From contig OZ024743.1 of the NCBI GenBank assembly GCA_964016885.1, positions 190,877,392-190,941,391 of the forward strand: 64,000 nucleotides of DNA. The letters run 5' to 3'. Position 1 is the stretch's first letter, and every line of letters begins with the position of its first letter. The notes below the pieces were generated by a model that had not been told where the DNA came from, searched no databases, and saw nothing but the letters and a program-made list of their open reading frames with translations. Position numbers and translations under genes: made by a program. Source of the DNA: Eledone cirrhosa (taxonomy: Eukaryota > Mollusca > Cephalopoda > Octopoda > Eledonidae). Below, piece after piece: positions 27,390-38,304 of this stretch.

Positions 27390-28080
27390 GTTGATCGCTC
27401 TACATGGCTGAATACAATAAAAGTTATCTCAGTTTTTCAAAAATTAATAATAATATTCGATTCATTTGCAATTTTGCATACGGCCTCTTTAAGCTATGTC
27501 AGTAGAATGAAACCGTCATTCTTGCTCTTGTTCTTGTTTTTGCTCTTGTTTGGCATATAACCAGAACGGCAAAAACTAATGTTTCCGGGTGATTACCCTT
27601 CATTAGTACCGTATATTGATTACCTGCCAACTGTAAGAGCTAGCGAAAATATATGATATTTTCTGAAATATACAGTGACTGATCGGCCTGATTTGCATAT
27701 TAGAAGACTGCCTGATCAGTCAGATTATTAGCAGAATATTAGCAGACCCGCTGCTCAGCCAGATTTGCCTATCAGCAGATAGGCCAGTCAGTTTCATGTA
27801 TACGAGCCATTAATGGCCGGTTTTGCAATATTCAAATAACTAACAAATATATTTATCCCTCTACAGGGCTGAATACAATAAACGTAATCTGAGTTTTTCG
27901 AATATTGATAATAATATTCGATTCGTTGCAATTATGCAAATAGCCTCTTCAAGCATGTCAGTAGACATGACCCCGCCATTCTTGCAAAGCGTGTCATTAA
28001 TCGCTGATATACATGAAACTGACGGGCCTATCTGCTGGTGTGCAAATCTGGCTGATCAGTGGGTCTGCTAATATGTAGAA
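27390..28080. repeat. Composite repeat: direct copies plus 65-bp inverted pair
   Basis: 27400-27530 and 27850-27990 are direct copies sharing gctgaatacaataaa, taataatattcgatt and gcctctt.aagc. In addition 27737-27802 (atattagcagacccgctgct, ccagatttgcctatcagcag) is inverted at 28009-28073 (ggcctatctgctggtg, gggtctgctaatat). Confidence 0.75.
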
Positions 28081-28447
28081 GCCGTTTCTATATTAAAAGT
28101 GACATAAATATATATATATATATATAAGTATGTACACGTACATACATATATGTATGCAGACGTATAGTAGTATGTATATACATACATGCACACATATATA
28201 TATGTACGTATGGGTTTACCGAACATTTATTATAATGTTCGGTTTGTTTGTAAACAAACAGCCCGAATTACGCCGTACAGTGCTCGGCAACCATCGTCGC
28301 CCTTTTGTTCAACACTGAAATTTCGTTTCATTCTTTTCCATTTATCGTTTTCGGCACGCCCGACCGACTACCTCACTCGATATGCAAATTTGGCTGCTCA
28401 GTCGTTAATATGCATAAGGAAAGTATATACTTTCAAACGTTCAACCA

Positions 28448-28520
28448 TCTGACAGAGAGGTATACGATGCTGACGATAGCTAATAAGCTTGAAACTAGTA
28501 CATCGTTCATATGTCAGTGT
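28448..28520 (+). ncRNA. Hammerhead ribozyme, RZ family (canonical core)
   Basis: Stem I ACGATG (28464-28469) pairs perfectly with CATCGT (28501-28506). The core CTGACGA is at 28470-28476, stem II is TAGCT-AATA-AGCTT, GAAA is at 28491-28494, and stem III is AC-UA-GU. Cleavage is predicted after A28500 (GUA). An outer helix CTGAC (28449-28453) with GTCAG lies beyond an internal loop, the arrangement that allows the stem I-loop II tertiary contact in type I hammerheads. Confidence 0.87.
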
Positions 28521-28918
28521 TGGACAAAAGGGCGACGATGGTTGCCGAGCACGCTAGGGCGTAATTCGGGCTGTTTGTATACAAACAAACCGAACATTAT
28601 AATAAATGTTCGGTAAACCGATACGTACATATATATATGTGTGCATGTATATATGTACGTATGGGTTTACCGAACATTTATTATAATGTTCGGTTTGTTT
28701 GTAAACAAATAGCCCGAATTACTCCGTAGCGTGCTTTTATTTCGGTATCAGCCGTACTAAGAGTGAGAAATGAAATTTCGTTTCATTCTTTTCCATTTAT
28801 CGTTTTCGGCACGCCCGGCCGACTAACTCACTCGATATGCAAATTAGGCTGCTCAGTCATTAATATGCATGAAGAAAGTATATACTTTCAAACGTTCAAC
28901 CATCTGACAGAAAGGTAT

Positions 28919-28961
28919 ACGATGTTGACGATAGCTAATAAGCTTGAAACTAGTACATCGT
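28919..28961 (+). ncRNA. Hammerhead ribozyme, RZ family (core C-to-T change)
   Basis: Same fold as 28464-28506: stem I ACGATG/CATCGT, GAAA at 28946-28949, cleavage expected after A28955. The core reads TTGACGA, a change at the universally conserved first C, so cleavage is expected to be abolished or strongly reduced. Confidence 0.7.
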
Positions 28962-29227
28962 TTCTGTGTCAGTGTTGAACAAAAGGGCGACAATGGTTGC
29001 CGCGCACTGTACGGCGTAATTCGGGCTGTTTGTTTACAAACAAACCGAACATTATAATAAATGTTCGGTAACCGATACGTACATATATATATGTGTGCAT
29101 GTATGTATATATATACATACTACTGTACGTCTGTACTCATATATGTATGTACGTATACATACTTATATTTAGGTATCAGCCGTACTAAGAGTGAGAAATG
29201 TAATTTCGTTTCATTCTTTTCCATATA

Positions 29228-29265
<38 letters not shown>
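29228..29265. repeat. (TA)n microsatellite
   Basis: TA tract between the RZ array and the solo PLE terminal-repeat relic. Confidence 0.95.
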
Positions 29266-29266
<1 letters not shown>

Positions 29267-29510
29267 ACTTATACCATTAAGTTCACATGAAGATATGTAA
29301 CTATCTTAACACCAATTATTATATTTTATCTGACGAAAGCGAAATTAAATATTAGTTCCCTTGAAATACGTATAATAAAATAAATATAGTTTTATAAAGA
29401 TATTTTCCATTTATTAATATTAATGATACTCCAGATAAATACTGTTGAGTGTTTCTAATCAGTTGCAAAATTAACTTTGTTGAATAATCAACAAACCATA
29501 TAACTCATTA
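29266..29510 (+). repeat. Solo terminal-repeat relic related to PLE 1
   Basis: Diverged relative of 4590-4830: the hammerhead segment, then gatactccag, ctgttgagtgtttctaatca (compare ctgtagagtgcttcttatcc), in the same order. No RT or endonuclease sequence is adjacent. Confidence 0.65.
29324..29380 (+). ncRNA. Hammerhead ribozyme in solo PLE terminal repeat
   Basis: Stem I TTTTAT (29324-29329) pairs with ATAAAA (29375-29380). The core CTGACGA is at 29330-29336. Stem II (29337-29346 with 29354-29362) is helical with two mismatches. GAAA is at 29363-29366, stem III is AUA-CG-UAU, and the AUA site is after A29374. It differs from the 4643 copy at N7 and in stem II, yet helices and core are kept. 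Confidence 0.65.
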
Positions 29511-29520
29511 TATATATATA

Positions 29521-29557
<37 letters not shown>

Positions 29558-29570
29558 TGTGTGTGTGAGA
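29511..29570. repeat. (TA)n/(GT)n microsatellite
   Basis: TA then GT-rich. The interval 29571-29940 holds nothing recognised. Confidence 0.9.
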
Positions 29571-29939
29571 CAGTCGTTACATCATACAACTCAGTACACA
29601 TCTAAACTTCAAAATTACACCAATGAAGAAATCATGAAAGCGAAAACCAGGAAGTAAAAAAGATATAAGCTAAACATGACTTTTTCTACAAAACCAATAT
29701 TTAAAATATATTTATTGTTCATATTATATCACTCTTTGCTGTAAATTTACAAGTGTACTCAAGAAGCATTATATGCATCGTCAAATTTTATTTATACATA
29801 TCCATATACACATCATATTATCCCGTAAGTAGTTTCGTTACGGTAGTGGAGTTTTGAAAAGATAAAAACACAAGTTACGCACTAATCTAATCAAATATAT
29901 AGTTAGTGATGTTACCATTGTTGTTTTCGTTTATTCTGT

Positions 29940-30275
29940 TTTATTTTGGGTGCTACTTCTGTTGTTGTTGTTGGCAATAATGGCTAAAGTCATAATGCCT
30001 AGTTTTCATAATGGTGGTGGGGTGGTGTCACATGAGAGCTGGCTTAATGAGAGAGGCGCATTCCGTCCATATTTTTCGAAGAAAAATTCTGCAAAACAAT
30101 TAAATAAATTTCAAATATTTGGCCCCAATGCCCAAATATTATGGCGTTGCCCTAAAACAGGACAATACATGGTGCCCTATCAACAGTTTGTGACAAAATA
30201 TAACAATGAATATAATGTAAACACTTGAAAATTAACAAAACTTACGGAGCCATATTTACATACGTCTTGAAAGAC
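29940..30275 (+). repeat. Repeat W with short ORF of unknown nature
   Basis: A 92-codon frame (29950-30228) has no known domain. Its 3' part (tttggccccaatgcccaaat, atggtgccctatcaacagtt, tgaaaattaacaaaact) is shared with 43260-43440, which shows this is dispersed repeat DNA and not a gene. The element class is unknown. Confidence 0.55.
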
Positions 30276-30296
30276 TAAACACCAAAGATAATAATA

Positions 30297-30420
30297 ATGG
30301 TTTCTTCTCTAGGCAAAAGGCCAACAATTCTGGAGGAGGGGACAGCTGATTAAATAGACACCAGTGCGTTACTGGTAGTTTATTTTATCGACTCCTTAAG
30401 GATGAAAGGCAAAGCTAATA
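30297..30420 (-). mobile_element. SINE-A, partial copy
   Basis: The reverse strand has the tail and core: caccagtgcgttactggtag, tttattttatcgactcctta, ggatgaaaggcaaagctaa. The tRNA-like head is missing. Confidence 0.85.
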
Positions 30421-30469
30421 ATAATGATTTGTATTCACTACATTCATTAACAATCGTAAAAGGAAAGGT

Positions 30470-31440
30470 AACAATAAACACATTTTAACTATTCCTCAAG
30501 AGGAAGGACACGCTAGAGGATTGCTTATGCAGGCGTAGACTCAGATCAGGCTCATTCCCATGGGCTATACTCAACCTTTCAACAAATTGGCTGGAAGGCA
30601 GCACTTCCTTCTCCACCCGGATATTTCTCTTCAGGTGAAACCTAAGAAAGTTAACCAGGGCTTCGACGAAGAGGAAACTGGTTGTCTTCAACCTTTTCAG
30701 ACATGTCCATTGTACAACCTATTTCGCCATGGCCACAAGATAGATAAAAACAGCCTGCTCTCTTGATTAAAGGAAAGTGCGTGGCGATCTTCACAATAGA
30801 CTCAACTAGTAGCCGAATTCATTCTACAAACCCACAAGTCAGCAATGATTGGACACTCAACGAGTGCGTACAGGACGTGTTCATTGCCCTATGCACATCT
30901 CGGATAGGCCCGGCTCATGCCACTTCCATGCATGTAGAGTTTATCTCGAACTGGCAAAGCTCCCCTGTAGCCCTGCCACGACAGGGATTTCTGAAATTTG
31001 TCCACAGGCCATGGAGCTAAATCAACCCGAAAAGAGTGACTAGTTGACTTTCGTCGATATGCAGATTTCCCTCACGGGCGTCGTTGCTTTTATCTGACAC
31101 TAATCCTTTATAGTAAGCCAAGGTTGATAGAGCTGTGAGCGCTTGAATACATTCCTGTTTCCAGGAGCTCTTTATCAGTCTTCGCTTGACCCACGTCTGC
31201 AGCACCGCCAAGGAGACGGGCTGCGGAAACACGTGTCTCTAAACGGTGACCGCATCTATTCACCGATAAAGGATATACAGAGATGTCGTAGCCACAGCAC
31301 ATGTGTGCGCATCATAAGCTGCGGCATCCCAAGTCCTCCACACAGCGGATCATCTGACCATCGGAACGCCTCCCATCCACAAGAGGCCAAATAGCAAATG
31401 CTCCTGTGCAGTCATACGAGCCTTAGGACAATGGACGAGA
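30470..31440 (-). pseudogene. LINE remnant: post-RT Cys-rich domain
   Basis: The minus strand reads GALPVRDKLYMHGSGMSRAY (about 30965), PRCA, then HVLYALVECPIIADLWV. This is the linker and Cys/His region after the RT domain of non-LTR retrotransposons (zf-RVT-like). There are several stops and frameshifts. It is homologous to the better preserved copy at 32790-33890 at both protein and DNA level. Nothing intact remains. Confidence 0.7.
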
Positions 31441-32190
31441 CTCTGTGCTCCACCACCAAAGAAGCTTCCAGTCCTCTTTCTCTAGCTAACTATTACCAAT
31501 GTGACATAAAATAAGACTGCTGTAAACCCAAATGAACATCTCTTTAAAAGCATACATATGAAAAACAACAAAAAAAAAGACACTGTTTACATTTTCAGCA
31601 TGTGTCTGAGAAAATGCATTAAATAACTATTGCAAAATGATATTATAATACATTCGAATAAGTGTGTGTATGTGGTATAAGATCTTAAACAAAAGTGTAA
31701 AAGGAAAAACCATCTTTTCTTAATATGTATATCTTTGTATACATGCATATTATTGTGTGTGCTTCTGATTTTGTATGCCAATATATACTTTTCTTAGATT
31801 ATCTAAATTGAATTTTTTTCATTCACTCGAGAGAACTGGTGGCCTTTACTTGCCCTTAGTCCAATTCAAGTTTGATGCTCTTCTCCCGGAAAGCTCAAAT
31901 GTACAATGCCATACTGATTCAATATGTAAGATATCACACAGCCTAAGGCAACAAAGAAAACTGAATTAGTAATATGTGAATTCGTATTTTCAAACCAAGC
32001 GAAATAAACACACGCTCCACATATAGATCTCATGACCAATTCTTTTCAAAGCTATGTATTAGATTTTCAGAATGCTTCAGTACATTTTTCTTACTGCTGT
32101 TTGCAAATTGCATATGATAATTTAAGCCAATATAAATACATACACGTACACATATATACAGGTACACACATGCATACACACCTTCGCACA
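31441..32190. other. Unassigned AT-rich interval
   Basis: No gene or repeat family was recognised. Confidence 0.4.
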
Positions 32191-32193
32191 CGC

Positions 32194-32249
<56 letters not shown>

Positions 32250-32278
32250 GCCTATGTGTGTATATATATATATATATA
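32191..32278. repeat. (TA)n microsatellite
   Basis: Two TA tracts separated by a short CA/GT segment. Confidence 0.95.
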
Positions 32279-32785
32279 AATACATAAATGCATGCATATG
32301 TATGATTGTGTGGGAGTTATGTCTGTCTTTTAAAAGGACTAAATGTAAAAAGAAAACAAAATTGCATACTTTAGGAATAGATGAAAAACTCTTATAGATA
32401 AGGATATCAACTTGTTTAGAAGTGTATGTTGTAATTTATTGTATCATCGCAGAAAATATCTAAACTTTTCTGAATCGTTTTGTGACCATATTTTAAATGA
32501 AATGCATTACTTATGCTGTTTAGCTGGTTTTTAGAATAATCAATAATTTAAAGTGGCTTCTTTTAAACATAAATAAAGAAAATGTTCTAAGGTAATAGTT
32601 ATGGAAGAAGGTTTAATATAAATTCGAGAACTTTCAAACCAAAGGTTTTGAATTATATAATAAGATGCACTGAAGTTGGATGCTAGAATATTTCTTAAAT
32701 AAATATGTAACATTTACTGTCTTTCTTCCTGTGGTTTTCTAGCATGTGTATAAATTGGAGAGCTGTTTCCCATCCGAAACAACAC
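32279..32785. other. Unassigned AT-rich interval
   Basis: No feature was recognised. Confidence 0.4.
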
Positions 32786-33885
32786 TCATAACCTATAATG
32801 AGATATAAACTGCCTCCCCTCTAAAGAAGCTGGTGAGGCGATCTTGTCAAAGGACTCAGTTCATAACCCGATCCGACCCACATGTGACAGTAGGAGTTCG
32901 ACATAAACCCAAAGCTCAGCAATAATAGAACACTTGATGAGTGCATGTAGAATGGTTTCGTCACCTTGCGCACATCTCAGACAAGCCCGGCTGGCGGCAC
33001 TTCCATGCCTGTACGGTTTATCTCGAACTGGCAAATCTCCACTGTAGCACTACCAGGCATTTCCGAAAGTTGTCTGTGGTATGAAAGGTCTCTAGAAAAG
33101 AGTGGCTAATTGATTTTCGAGGAACATTGTCGTTTTTACCCGCCACTACACCTCTTTAAAAATCTAAGGTGAAGTTTCCACATATCGCACTGCCCGATTA
33201 GCTGATGGCTGTGAGCGCTTGGAGACATTCTAGTTTCCAAATGTTCCCTCTTGGTCTTTGCTGATAAGAAGACGAAATGTGGAAAATTGCCTCTAGTAAA
33301 CGGTGACCACACCTGTTAAACAACAAAGTAGAGCTGGAGAAAACGCAGCCTGAGCGCACGTTTTCACATCATCAGCCACGGCATGCACAGTCCTCTACAT
33401 AGTGGGTGTTGGTAGCAAATGGATCACCTGACTATTGGCACATATCCGTTACACAAAACGTGCAAGAGCAACGCTCCAGTGTAGTTAGACTTGGACCAGG
33501 ACAAGGCACGACGATCAGTTGGTATTAAATGACGGAGGCGATGTAACCGTTTTCCACCCTTGCCCGACATTTCAGCGATAACTTCCTTTTGACTCATTTT
33601 TGGGGTAAGAGTGGCTAACCTGCTCGTTTACCTCCTCCCAGTTTTTGTCCATTTGGACAAACCAGACCCCGAATAATTTAACCGATCTCTCCAGCACACG
33701 ACGACGTTGTCGGACGCCTTGACTTTGTCTCTCCAGTTGTCGAGCTGCAGGCCCACCGACTTTTCCTGGTTAATATTTGCTCCTGTTATCACATCGTATT
33801 CCTCTAGAGTAGTGCCGCACAACTCAATATGTTTGCTGCTCGACACCATTACGCTGACATCATCGGCGTAATTTGATTACAGATC
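32786..33885 (-). pseudogene. LINE remnant: RT active site to Cys-rich domain
   Basis: The minus strand starts with the RT catalytic box NYADDVSVMVSS (about 33872), then HIELCGTTLEEYDVITGANI, NQEKSVGLQL and KWTK (33849-33628), the palm/thumb region of non-LTR RTs of the Tx1/R2-like type. After frame changes it reads LPVRDKPYRHGSAASRACLR (about 33040), CAQGDETILHALIKC, IIAELWV, the post-RT Cys domain. Everything upstream of YADD is absent. Stops and indels make it inactive. Clade assignment is tentative. Confidence 0.78.
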
Positions 33886-33949
33886 TTCCACATCATTGGT
33901 AGCGTAGGATACCATTGCACGTCTCCAATGTGTATAGTAATGCAGACCC

Positions 33950-34740
33950 AGAAATCACAAAAGCTGAGATGCTGAAGAGCTTAAAAAATCATTTAATGAA
34001 AAGCCCCCTGCATTCAACGTTATTTAAGGGAGCAAGAAACGTGTCTCATAACAAAACATACTTGCTGATGGTTACGTAAATGCTACATTAAGACGAACAA
34101 GGTGTGCAATAAAAAGAATAGACAAAGAGATACTCGAGCTCAATCCTAAATTATTGGAGAGAAAGCAGAGACAGCTGCTCATATTTTTCAGAGTGTAGGC
34201 TGTTAACCCAGAATGATTATAAAAAAAGCAGGCATGATAAGGAGGCTACTATGTTGTAGTGGAGATTGTGTAAAAATAGGGATTTCCATGTGCACAAACA
34301 AGCTATGGACATGGTGTCACAAATGATATGTGAGTGCTGGAGAACGAAACGATGAAAAGCTCTTATGGGAAGTCCCAATTCATATCGAGATAAAGGTTGA
34401 ACACAACAAACCAGATACAGTTGTAATTGAGAGGAAGGAAAAAAACTGTACCCTCATAGATGTAGCGTGTCCTTTTGACACCAGAATTGAACGAAAAGAG
34501 GAGAAAGTAGGGGATTATACCGGTTTAGAATATGGGATCTTGAAATGCTGGATTAATGAAGTGAAGGCAGTCACAATTGTATCAGTGGTAATTGGTGATA
34601 TTGGCAAGGTGACAAAGAATCTTGAAAACAACCTATTGAAAATAGACGTTGCACCTAGTATTGAACCGCCCCTAAAGACATGTATACTGGGAACAGCCTG
34701 AAGATTGAAAAAAGTTCTGGACTACCAACAGGAGTGAAAT
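33950..34740 (+). pseudogene. LINE remnant: C-terminal domain
   Basis: A plus-strand open frame (34330-34701) contains LLWEVPIHIEIKVEHNKPDT, VVIERKEKNCTLIDVACPFD and VTIVSVVIGDIGKVTKNLEN. This is the 'W-D-x-x-I-x-T-D...H-x-x-P-D-I-x-V...C-x-I-I-D-V-A-x-P-x-D' tail common in invertebrate LINE proteins. Upstream 34130-34330 has earlier pieces in other frames. It runs opposite to, and abuts, the preceding LINE remnant and is probably a separate insertion. Confidence 0.72.
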
Positions 34741-34823
34741 AAAAAGGAATGGTATGAAAAAGTTGCAGCCCGGTATTCCCAAAAATAACCAGCCGAAAGC
34801 AACAGTCGTGATAATTAGTTAAA

Positions 34824-35013
34824 TAATAGTTATTTCTACTTTTGGCACAAGGCCAGCAATTCTTCCAGTACATTACTGGTACTTTATTTCATCGACCCCG
34901 GAAGGATGAAAGGCAAAGTTAACCTCTGCGGGATTTGAACTCAGACCATAAAGGGCCGTAACTCTGCGTCAAAGCATGGCGTCCGACCCTCTACCGATAC
35001 TGCCAATCCACCG
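34824..35013 (-). mobile_element. SINE-A, near full-length
   Basis: Complete from tagaaacaatta-type tail (reverse complement tatttctacttttggcacaa) to head ctctaccgatactgccaatc. B-box gggatttgaactcagacc. Confidence 0.92.
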
Positions 35014-35032
35014 CCATAATAATGATAATATT

Positions 35033-35214
35033 GGATTGGCAGTATCGGTAGAGGGTCGGACGCCATGCTTTCCAGCATAGTTACGTCCCTTTACGATCTG
35101 AGTTCAAATCCCGCCGAGGTTGACTTTGCCTTTCATCCTTACGGGGTCGATAAAATAAAGTACCAGTAATGCACTGGGTAATTGCTGGCCTTGTGCCTAA
35201 AGTAGAAACAATTA
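35033..35214 (+). mobile_element. SINE-A, near full-length, head-to-head with its neighbour
   Basis: attggcagtatcggtagagg through agtagaaacaatta. Together with the copy at 34824-35013 it forms an inverted pair of about 180-bp arms around a 20-bp spacer. Confidence 0.93.
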
Positions 35215-35274
35215 ATTACCATTACTATCATTATTTTTATTTTATTTATTATCGTCATCATCATCCTCATCATA

Positions 35275-35570
35275 GCAGCCATTCGTTATATATATATATA
35301 TATTTCACTATATATATATATATGTACACATACACACAAACGCTCATACACATGCGCTCACACACATATAAACGCATACATACACACACACACATACATA
35401 CTCAGATAATTACAGACTCGCACACACAGACACACAAACAAACACACACAAACGCATAGACACACACACACACATACATACTCAGATAATTACAGACACG
35501 CACACACAGACACACAAACACGCATATATATATATATATATATACATATATTTATATATACATACACATG

Positions 35571-35648
<78 letters not shown>

Positions 35649-35665
35649 TATATATATATATCAAC
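35275..35665. repeat. (TA)n/(CA)n block with 58-bp direct duplication
   Basis: cacatacatactcagataat and following bases occur at about 35390 and 35470. A long TA run is at 35575-35660. 35666-36050 has no recognised feature. Confidence 0.9.
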
Positions 35666-36050
35666 TAATAAAAAACATTCAATTAATCAAAGAACACTAG
35701 GGAAATATAAAAAGATTAATAAATGATCATTTGAAATGTCCTACTTCATAGCCTTTGAAAAGATGACACAAAAGAAATACTAAGAGGTCTGTATGCAGTA
35801 GACCTTAGCTATGGCAACCGGTGCTGTAATAAATTATTATATTTTCATTATTGGATTGTGAAAAGAAAGACCAACCGGGAATGGATGGTTTCGTTTGATT
35901 CTTTCTTTTGCTCAGCTGCAGAGCTCTCGTGTGATTTATTAGCGAGGTTCTTGTGAATGTCTACGTAATCTGTCATATTTTACAGATACACAACTTAAAG
36001 AGAGCTTTATGGCACCACCATATCTTCTTCATTGTCATCATATTAGTCAC

Positions 36051-36334
36051 TACCATCAACATCATCATCATCATCATCACCCATAACCATTTCATACTCA
36101 GAATCATTATAATCATTATCATCGTCGTTATCACCTTTATAACCATCTTCGTCATCATGAACGTTATTAACGTTATTCTCATCAATATTGTCATTATCAT
36201 TGTATTCCTGATTAGCATATTTTTCATAAACATCATCATAACTCTATCATCGTCATCATTATCATCATCATCATCATCATCATTATTATCATCATTATTT
36301 TCATCATCATCATCATCATCATCATTCTCATAAT

Positions 36335-36396
<62 letters not shown>

Positions 36397-36495
36397 CCAA
36401 CACCACAATCATCATCATCACCATCATAATCATCGTTATGATCATCATCGTCATCAATGCCATCATCATTACCTTCATCATCGTCATCATGATTT
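36051..36495. repeat. (ATC)n trinucleotide repeat array
   Basis: Imperfect ATC/ATT array of about 445 bp with a purer run at 36345-36393. Asp-rich and Met-rich ORFs across it are translations of the repeat. Confidence 0.95.
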
Positions 36496-36950
36496 TCCTC
36501 CTGCACATTTTTATTCAGCATCAAGGAATGAAATACGAACACAATCAATAATGCTGCCAGCTAACTCACAAGAAACTACGTGCCCTGTTGACTGTTGATT
36601 ATAATATAACAAGGCAGCAAATAAATCCTACCAGCAACAACAAAATTCTCATGTATAATGGCTAAGACTCCGAACAGCTAGTTTGAAATGTCAGCAGCAA
36701 ATACTGGGACGCTAATGGAGAACACAACCTTAAAGTCAGCCGTTTACAGAGCCAATCTTTTCGCGATCTTGATACCTCATATATAAAGAAAATACTGTAT
36801 GTACCCTGTACACATAACTGGATCCTAATGGAATAGCAAAGGCATCAACTTTCTTCATATATCTTTAGGCCATTACCACTATATATATATATATATATAT
36901 AAATATATATGTGTGTGTGTATGTGTGTGTGTGTGTGTGTATATATATAT

Positions 36951-36987
<37 letters not shown>

Positions 36988-38223
36988 ATTGAATAGAATA
37001 TTACAAATTCCTACAATATTGTTAGAAATATTGCCTATAAATAGCCTATGCTGATAGTTTCTTGAGATATTACAATCCTATTGTATTAGGATGACACAAA
37101 CCTTTGTCACAATATTTCATCTCTGTGCTTAGCAGACAGAATTATTAGCTGCTCCTCAGTGAGCGTTTAGTACACATAAGAATAGCAGACGTAGTAATCA
37201 TAATATTCTTACGATGTAAGAGTAATTATAGTCATCAGGATCCTCTCGAAGCATAAACAGCCACTAGCATCAAGGTACTGGCTTTACTACTACACACGCT
37301 TGTGACCACTGAATTATCTTACAATCCTAAAAGCCCATCTTTAACTGGAAATCCAGACTACTCCAGAAAAATACACACAGCATTGTACAAGGGTCAACAT
37401 TTCTATCCATTAGGCATTGTGTCTGCATGCGGGTGAGAAACTCTGGACTCGCTAATCGAGATTACATATACATTTAGTGACCCGAAGCCTGCTTCCAGGC
37501 AAACCCACCCCAGGTCACATATATTTAGACATGTCATTTTCAACGTTATTCTAGCCACTGTTGGCAGAGTACCAATTAGAGCTAATGTTTGACAGCATTG
37601 TATGTTGTAGGTTCTCTAAAGAAATTCCTATTTTGTGCATTGATAGTTTTCAATTGCACAACATATATTGGGAATTTCTCCTTAAACTTTCTATATGCTA
37701 TTAAAGTTATTTTCAACAGGAATCTTCCGTTTAGAGTTTTTAGAAGAGTTTTTTTTATCCACCATAGGAGATAAATTGGCAGATTCATTGGAATACTGGT
37801 TAGATTGCTCATGGCATTATTTCCGGATTTTTTACCACTAAGTTTAAATCACACAGATGTCACCTTCACCTTTCATTCTTTTGAGATCAATAAATAAAGT
37901 GCATTAGAGTTACTTCTTCCTCTATTTTTCTTTCCCATTTTATATGCCTCTCGTTCTGTCAATCGGCTCCGTTTTTTACGGAAGGTAGGTGGATTCCAGT
38001 AAGTCTAAATGCCCAGGTCACGCCTTATGTCACGAGGGTGCCCCTACCACTCGATACTGAGTTAAGAACCCCCCACAGCACACAATCGCTACCATTCATA
38101 CACTACTTATCTGTTTCAACATGTTTTGTAATTGTTATAATTTTCTGAACCCACTATTCTCCTTGAAATTCTGGCGAAATTCAATAATATTGAGTTATTA
38201 ATCGACTTTCCTCTCCTCGTCAA
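36496..38223. other. Mostly unassigned interval
   Basis: Contains a (TA)n/(GT)n block (36882-36990) and a short SINE-A core relic (37865-37912: tttcattcttttgagatcaa, taaataaagtgcattag). No gene was recognised; short frames near 37589-37812 show no family features. Confidence 0.45.
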
Positions 38224-38231
38224 TGTTGTGC

Positions 38232-38304
<73 letters not shown>
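38224..38304. repeat. Compound (GTT)n-(GCT)n trinucleotide microsatellite
   Basis: About 13 GTT units followed by about 13 GCT units. The two halves differ by one base per unit. Confidence 0.95.

Larger units (their letters stand above)
28112..29227 (+). repeat. Tandem RZ-family repeats with hammerhead ribozymes (~455-bp period)
   Basis: Two consecutive units and a partial third, in one orientation. Equivalent positions repeat at 455 bp: gaaatttcgtttcattc at 28317 and 28772, and hammerhead cleavage sites at 28500 and 28955. The segment 28555-28735 is a long inverted repeat built on cgaacattataataaatgtt and tttgtttacaaac-type palindromes, so unit RNA would fold into a rod. There is no coding capacity. 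The architecture resembles metazoan retrozymes or PLE terminal repeats. Confidence 0.82.

Noticed and set aside
28112..29227. Tandem repeats considered as a CRISPR array
   Set aside because: Units are 455 bp with palindromes and no short regular repeat-spacer structure, in a eukaryotic repeat context.
33373..33385. CTGATGA on the minus strand as another hammerhead core
   Set aside because: It is followed by GTGAAAACG without room for stem II and has no pairing flanks; it belongs to the LINE remnant.
35973..36548. 191-codon Asp-rich and 90-codon Met-rich frames
   Set aside because: Translation of the (ATC)n array at 36051-36495; different frames of the same repeat give D, M or I runs.
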